From positions 42,554-106,553 of the forward strand of contig NZ_BAABEX010000028.1 in assembly GCF_039540375.1 (NCBI RefSeq): a stretch of 64,000 bases of DNA, written 5' to 3'. The position numbers were made by a program, and so were the translations under genes. Of the stretch, positions 59,779-64,000 are shown piece after piece (the stretch's first letter is position 1; every line of letters begins with the position of its first letter). Source of the DNA: Acidovorax_G lacteus. GTDB taxonomy: Bacteria; Pseudomonadota; Gammaproteobacteria; Burkholderiales; Burkholderiaceae_C. Below the pieces are notes generated by a model. The model saw only the letters and a list, made by a program, of their open reading frames with translations, was not told the origin of the DNA and ran no database searches.

Positions 59779-61245
59779 ATGGTCGATCTCTTTCCAGTGC
59801 TGCGCGTGCTTGGCCTGCTGATCATGAGCTTTGCCTGCACCATGGCGTTGCCCGGGCTGGTGAGCTGGTTCTGGCTGGACGGCGTGTGGCATGTATATCC
59901 GCAGGCCATGGCCCTGACCTTTGCCCTGGGGGCGGGCCTGTGGTGGACGATGCGCTGGTTCCGCCGCGAGCTGCAGCCCCGCCACGGCGTGATGCTGGTG
60001 ACCATGGTGTGGCTGCTGCTGCCGCTGCTGGCGGCCTTTCCGCTGATGCTGGCGCTGCACGCGGTCGGGCGACCCATCTCGTTCACGCACGCTTACTTCG
60101 AGGCCGTATCTGGTCTTACCACGACGGGCTCCACGGTGCTGTCGGGCCTGGACACGCTGCCGGTGTCGGTGAACGTATGGCGCACGTTCTTGCAATGGCT
60201 CGGTGGCATGGGCATTCTGATTCTGGCGGTGGCCGTGCTGCCGCTGCTCGGCGTCGGCGGCAGCCAGCTGTTCAAGGCCGAGGCGGCAGGGCCGGTCAAG
60301 GACTCCAAGCTCACCCCGCGCATGGCCGAAACGGCCAAGGGCCTGTGGGGCATCTATGCGCTCTTGTCGTTGGGCTGTGCGGTCGCGTACTGGGTGGCGG
60401 GCATGTCGGGGTTGGACGCCGTGATGCACATGTTCACCACCGTCAGCCTGGGAGGGCTCTCGTCCTACGATGCAAGCTTCGGGCACTTTCAGTCGCCGCT
60501 GCTGGAGGCCATTGCCATCGTGGTGATGCTGATCGCGAGCTGCAACTTTGCGCTGTACTTTGTGGCCTGGCGCAAGCGAGATGGGCGCGGGCTGGGGCGC
60601 GATCCGGAGTTGCGCGCGACGCTGGCGGTGCTGCTGGGAGGCGGGCTGCTGGTAGCGCTGCTGTTGTGGGCCAAGGGCGTTTACGGCCCGTTGGACGCGT
60701 TGCGCCATGGCATGTTCCATGTCGTGTCCATCGGCACCACCACAGGCTATGCCACAGTGGATTTTCTGGCGTGGCCCGTGTTCGCGCCGGTGTTCATGTT
60801 GCTGCTGTCGGGTGTGGCCACAAGCGCCGGTTCGACCGGCTGCGGCATCAAGATGGTGCGCGTGCTCATCTTGCTCAAGCAGGCGCGGCGGGAAATGACG
60901 CGGCTCGTGCATCCCCGTGCAGTGCAGCCCATCCGCCTGGGCGATGCCGTGATCGATCACCCGGTCATCTTCTCAGTGCTGGCCTTCATGCTGGTGTACG
61001 GCGGCACCATCATCGTGCTGAGCATGGTGCTGCTGCTGACCGATCTGGACCCGGTGACCGCTTTCTCGGCGGTGCTTGCCAGCGTCAATTGCATGGGCCC
61101 CGGTCTTGGAAGTGTCGGGCCCGCCTCCAACTACGCCGTGCTGACGGACACCCAGCTGTGGGTGTGCACGCTGGCCATGCTGCTCGGGCGTCTGGAGATG
61201 CTCAGTTTCATCGCGCTGCTCACGCCCGCGTTCTGGCGGCGGTAA
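59779..61245 (+). CDS. trkH: Trk potassium transporter membrane subunit TrkH
   Basis: 488 residues with about ten to twelve helices. The four selectivity-loop repeats are visible around SGLTTTGSTVLSGLD, TTVSLGGLSSYDASFG, IGTTTGYATVDF and ASVNCMGPGLGSVGPASNYA. It imports K+ with TrkA. The protein ends MLGRLEMLSFIALLTPAFWR, typical for TrkH. Confidence 0.95.
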   Translation: MVDLFPVLRVLGLLIMSFACTMALPGLVSWFWLDGVWHVYPQAMALTFALGAGLWWTMRWFRRELQPRHGVMLVTMVWLLLPLLAAFPLMLALHAVGRPISFTHAYFEAVSGLTTTGSTVLSGLDTLPVSVNVWRTFLQWLGGMGILILAVAVLPLLGVGGSQLFKAEAAGPVKDSKLTPRMAETAKGLWGIYALLSLGCAVAYWVAGMSGLDAVMHMFTTVSLGGLSSYDASFGHFQSPLLEAIAIVVMLIASCNFALYFVAWRKRDGRGLGRDPELRATLAVLLGGGLLVALLLWAKGVYGPLDALRHGMFHVVSIGTTTGYATVDFLAWPVFAPVFMLLLSGVATSAGSTGCGIKMVRVLILLKQARREMTRLVHPRAVQPIRLGDAVIDHPVIFSVLAFMLVYGGTIIVLSMVLLLTDLDPVTAFSAVLASVNCMGPGLGSVGPASNYAVLTDTQLWVCTLAMLLGRLEMLSFIALLTPAFWRR

Positions 61246-61321
61246 ACGGGCCTGCGCTGCGGTCCGTATGGCTGGCTGCGGGGCATATGGCCTGCGCTGC
61301 GCCCGTCGGTCGGCACGTCCC

Positions 61322-61327
61322 TACAAT
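61322..61327 (+). promoter_or_regulatory. Putative -10 box of gshA
   Basis: TACAAT, 26 bp before the gshA ATG, in the 108-bp gap after trkH. No consensus -35 is seen. Confidence 0.35.
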
Positions 61328-61353
61328 CCCCTGCAGTCAACCCGAGGATCTCC

Positions 61354-62649
61354 ATGGTTCCGCATCTCGTCACGGCCCTGACCGGGCCCATCAATGAACT
61401 GGAACAACGCATCCTGGACTCGATGCCAGCCATCGAGCGGTGGTTTCGTCTCGAATGGATGGAGCACACGCCGCCGTTCTACACCTCCGTGGACATTCGC
61501 AATGCCGGCTTCAAGCTCGCGCCAGTGGACACCAACCTGTACCCAGGAGGCTGGAACAATCTGACCACCGAGATGCTGCCGCTGGCTGTCCAGGCGGCCA
61601 TGGCGGCCATCGAGAAGATCTGCCCGGAAGCGCGCAACCTGCTGATCATTCCCGAGAACCACACGCGCAATACGTTCTACCTGGCCAACGTGGTGCAGCT
61701 GCAGCGTATCTTCAACATGGCCGGGCTCAACGTGCGTGTGGGGTCGATCAGCCCGGAGGTCAAAAAGCCCACGACCATCGAACTGCCCAATGGCGACTCG
61801 GTCACGCTCGAGCCGGTCGTGCGCACCAAGCGCCGCCTGGGGCTCAAGGATTTCGATCCCTGCACGATCTTGCTCAACAACGACCTGTCGGCTGGTGCCC
61901 CCGGCATCCTGGAAGACATTCACGAGCAGTACCTTTTGCCGCCGCTGCATGCGGGCTGGACGGTGCGGCGCAAGAGCAACCATTTCAAAGCCTATGAAGA
62001 GGTCTCCAAACGCTTCGGCAAGATGCTGGGTATCGATCCGTGGCTCATCCACCCCCTCTTCACGCACTGCGAAGACCTGGACTTTGCCGAGGGCGTGGGC
62101 ATCGACCGCCTGCAAGCCAGCGTGGATGGCTTGTTGACGAAGGTGCGCCGCAAATACAAGGAATACGGCATCAACGAGAAGCCCTTTGCCATCGTCAAGG
62201 CCAACAACGGCACCTACGGCATGGGCATCATGACCGTGCGCGATGCCAAGGAGCTGGAAGACCTCGGCCGCCGGGCGCGCAACAAGATGGCCGTCGTCAA
62301 AGAGGGGCAGCCCGTGCACGACGTGATCGTGCAGGAGGGTGTGCTGACCATGGAGCGCGTGCACGAAGCCGTGGCAGAGCCGGTCGTCTACATGATGGAC
62401 CGCTACGTGGTGGGGGGGTTCTATCGCATGCACGCAGAGCGAGGCACCGACGAGAACCTGAACGCTCCGGGGGCCAGCTATGTGCCGCTGGCGTTCGAGC
62501 ACAGCACACATCTTCCGCAGCCCGGTGCGCGCCCTGGCGTGAGCGCGCCCAATCGCTTCTACATGTACGGCGTGCTCGGCCGCCTCGCCATGCTGGCGGC
62601 CAGTTACGAGCTCGAGGCGACCAATCCGGATGCCGAGGTTTATGAGTGA
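61354..62649 (+). CDS. gshA: Glutamate-cysteine ligase, proteobacterial type 3 (TIGR02049)
   Basis: 431 residues: FRLEWMEHTPPFYTSVDIRN, KLAPVDTNLYPGGWNNLTTE, ENHTRNTFYLANVVQLQRIF, LLNNDLSAGAPGILEDI, and FAIVKANNGTYGMGIMTVRD. This is the GshA class found in Acidithiobacillus and Burkholderiales, unrelated in length to enteric GshA. It makes gamma-glutamylcysteine for glutathione. No gshB follows here; downstream are tRNA genes after 184 bp. Confidence 0.93.
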   Translation: MVPHLVTALTGPINELEQRILDSMPAIERWFRLEWMEHTPPFYTSVDIRNAGFKLAPVDTNLYPGGWNNLTTEMLPLAVQAAMAAIEKICPEARNLLIIPENHTRNTFYLANVVQLQRIFNMAGLNVRVGSISPEVKKPTTIELPNGDSVTLEPVVRTKRRLGLKDFDPCTILLNNDLSAGAPGILEDIHEQYLLPPLHAGWTVRRKSNHFKAYEEVSKRFGKMLGIDPWLIHPLFTHCEDLDFAEGVGIDRLQASVDGLLTKVRRKYKEYGINEKPFAIVKANNGTYGMGIMTVRDAKELEDLGRRARNKMAVVKEGQPVHDVIVQEGVLTMERVHEAVAEPVVYMMDRYVVGGFYRMHAERGTDENLNAPGASYVPLAFEHSTHLPQPGARPGVSAPNRFYMYGVLGRLAMLAASYELEATNPDAEVYE

Positions 62650-62833
62650 TCTGCGAAGCTCGGGATGTGAGGCGATCTGGCGGCATGAGGCCTGTGGTGC
62701 TCCCCCAGGCTGCTAGAATGCGCGGCTGATCTTGGAATCGCGGCTCAGCGGTTTCCTGACGCGTCAAAGTTTCCAGCCTAGTTGCGGAAATTTGTGCGCA
62801 GTCACGAAATGCTGCTAGAATTCGAAGTTCTCC

Positions 62834-62919
62834 GGAGGGGTGCCCGAGTGGCTAAAGGGGGCAGACTGTAAATCTGTTGGCTTACGCCTACACTGGTTCG
62901 AATCCAGTCCCCTCCACCA
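62834..62919 (+). tRNA. tRNA-Tyr (GUA)
   Basis: An 86-base class II tRNA. Acceptor GGAGGGG/CCCCTCC, anticodon GTA at 62868-62870, a short variable arm (GGCTTACGCCTA), T-loop GGTTCGAATCC and an encoded CCA. Confidence 0.97.
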
Positions 62920-62971
62920 GCAAATGCGCGCAGGCAATCAGTAATGAGTGCTTGCAGGACAGTAGTCCGGC

Positions 62972-63045
62972 GCGGGAGTAGTTCAATGGTAGAACCCTAG
63001 CCTTCCAAGCTAATGACGCGGGTTCGATTCCCGTCTCCCGCTCCA
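62972..63045 (+). tRNA. tRNA-Gly (UCC)
   Basis: 74 bases: acceptor GCGGGAG/CTCCCGC, D-arm GTTCAATGGTAGAAC, anticodon TCC at 63004-63006 in loop CTTCCAA, T-loop GGTTCGATTCC, encoded CCA. The first anticodon-stem pair is a C-A mismatch. Confidence 0.96.
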
Positions 63046-63098
63046 TGCAGTGGTTGTTGGTTTTTGAGTTTTGTGGGGTTGCGGCAACGCAGCCTACT

Positions 63099-63173
<75 letters not shown>

Positions 63174-63243
63174 GTCAAAGGTGCGCCCGTCTGGCAGCGC
63201 CGAAATCCTGTTGTAGTGATATAGATCTTTTTCGGAGTCGGAA

Positions 63244-64000
<757 letters not shown>

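Noticed and set aside
63174..63243. A further tRNA between tRNA-Thr and tuf
   Set aside because: The 70 bases do not form a cloverleaf; they look like the tuf leader only.

Overview
The window is about 64 kb of high-GC, densely packed bacterial chromosome. Gene content, start-codon context and the tRNA-Tyr/Gly/Thr-tuf block point to a betaproteobacterium of the Burkholderiales, most likely Comamonadaceae (Acidovorax-like). This placement rests on gene families and order recognised by eye, not on a search. Nothing looks like a prophage, plasmid, CRISPR array or classical insertion sequence; almost everything is core metabolism, with a few accessory insertions.

Layout. 1-10.7 kb is a plus-strand sulfur-scavenging cluster: the end of ssuD, a VOC protein, ssuC-ssuB-ssuF, a Bug-type binding protein, a sulfatase translationally coupled to a MetNI-Q type transporter, a flavin-dependent monooxygenase, and metY, which fixes sulfide into homocysteine. 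10.75-11.61 kb is a gene-free composite inverted repeat. 11.65-14.03 kb (minus) is a two-gene radical-SAM/DUF4130 DNA-repair-type module with a LexA-like box on its start codon. 14.4-17.5 kb (minus) is tkt-gapA. 17.6-21 kb (plus) is a tightly overlapping speD-murU-pepP-CPBP protease operon, followed by pyk and fba. 24-29.5 kb holds the proton-translocating transhydrogenase operon (with a lipoprotein gene inside it) and fadD. 29.6-34.6 kb holds mtnN, corA, and the minus-strand tsaB-rimI-UDG-like group with an EamA exporter. 34.7-39 kb is envelope and secreted functions (dacB, SemiSWEET, lipase-like lipoprotein, GDSL-like lipoprotein). 39.2-44 kb is purC, purE-purK-sua5 and a thioredoxin-TPR protein. 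44-50.7 kb is MFS, hpf-ptsN-hprK, fur/bamE, dapB and an ExbB/ExbD pair. 51-56.5 kb is leuS-lptE-(rocF)-holA. 56.6-62.6 kb is proA, trkA-trkH and gshA. The right edge is tRNA-Tyr, tRNA-Gly, tRNA-Thr and the start of tuf.

The sequence itself shows one unifying oddity: an AT-richer, roughly 45-bp palindromic repeat (core AAGCACGAGCAGCTAT, then a small ATAGC hairpin). It occurs about eight times, in intergenic gaps, at the stop codon of mtnN, inside the coding sequences of the murU-like gene and purK, and at both ends of the 10.75-11.61 kb inverted element. The most interesting items are the SOS-like box on the radical-SAM repair gene, the composite inverted repeat with compensating hairpins, and the in-frame repeat insertion in the murU-like gene.
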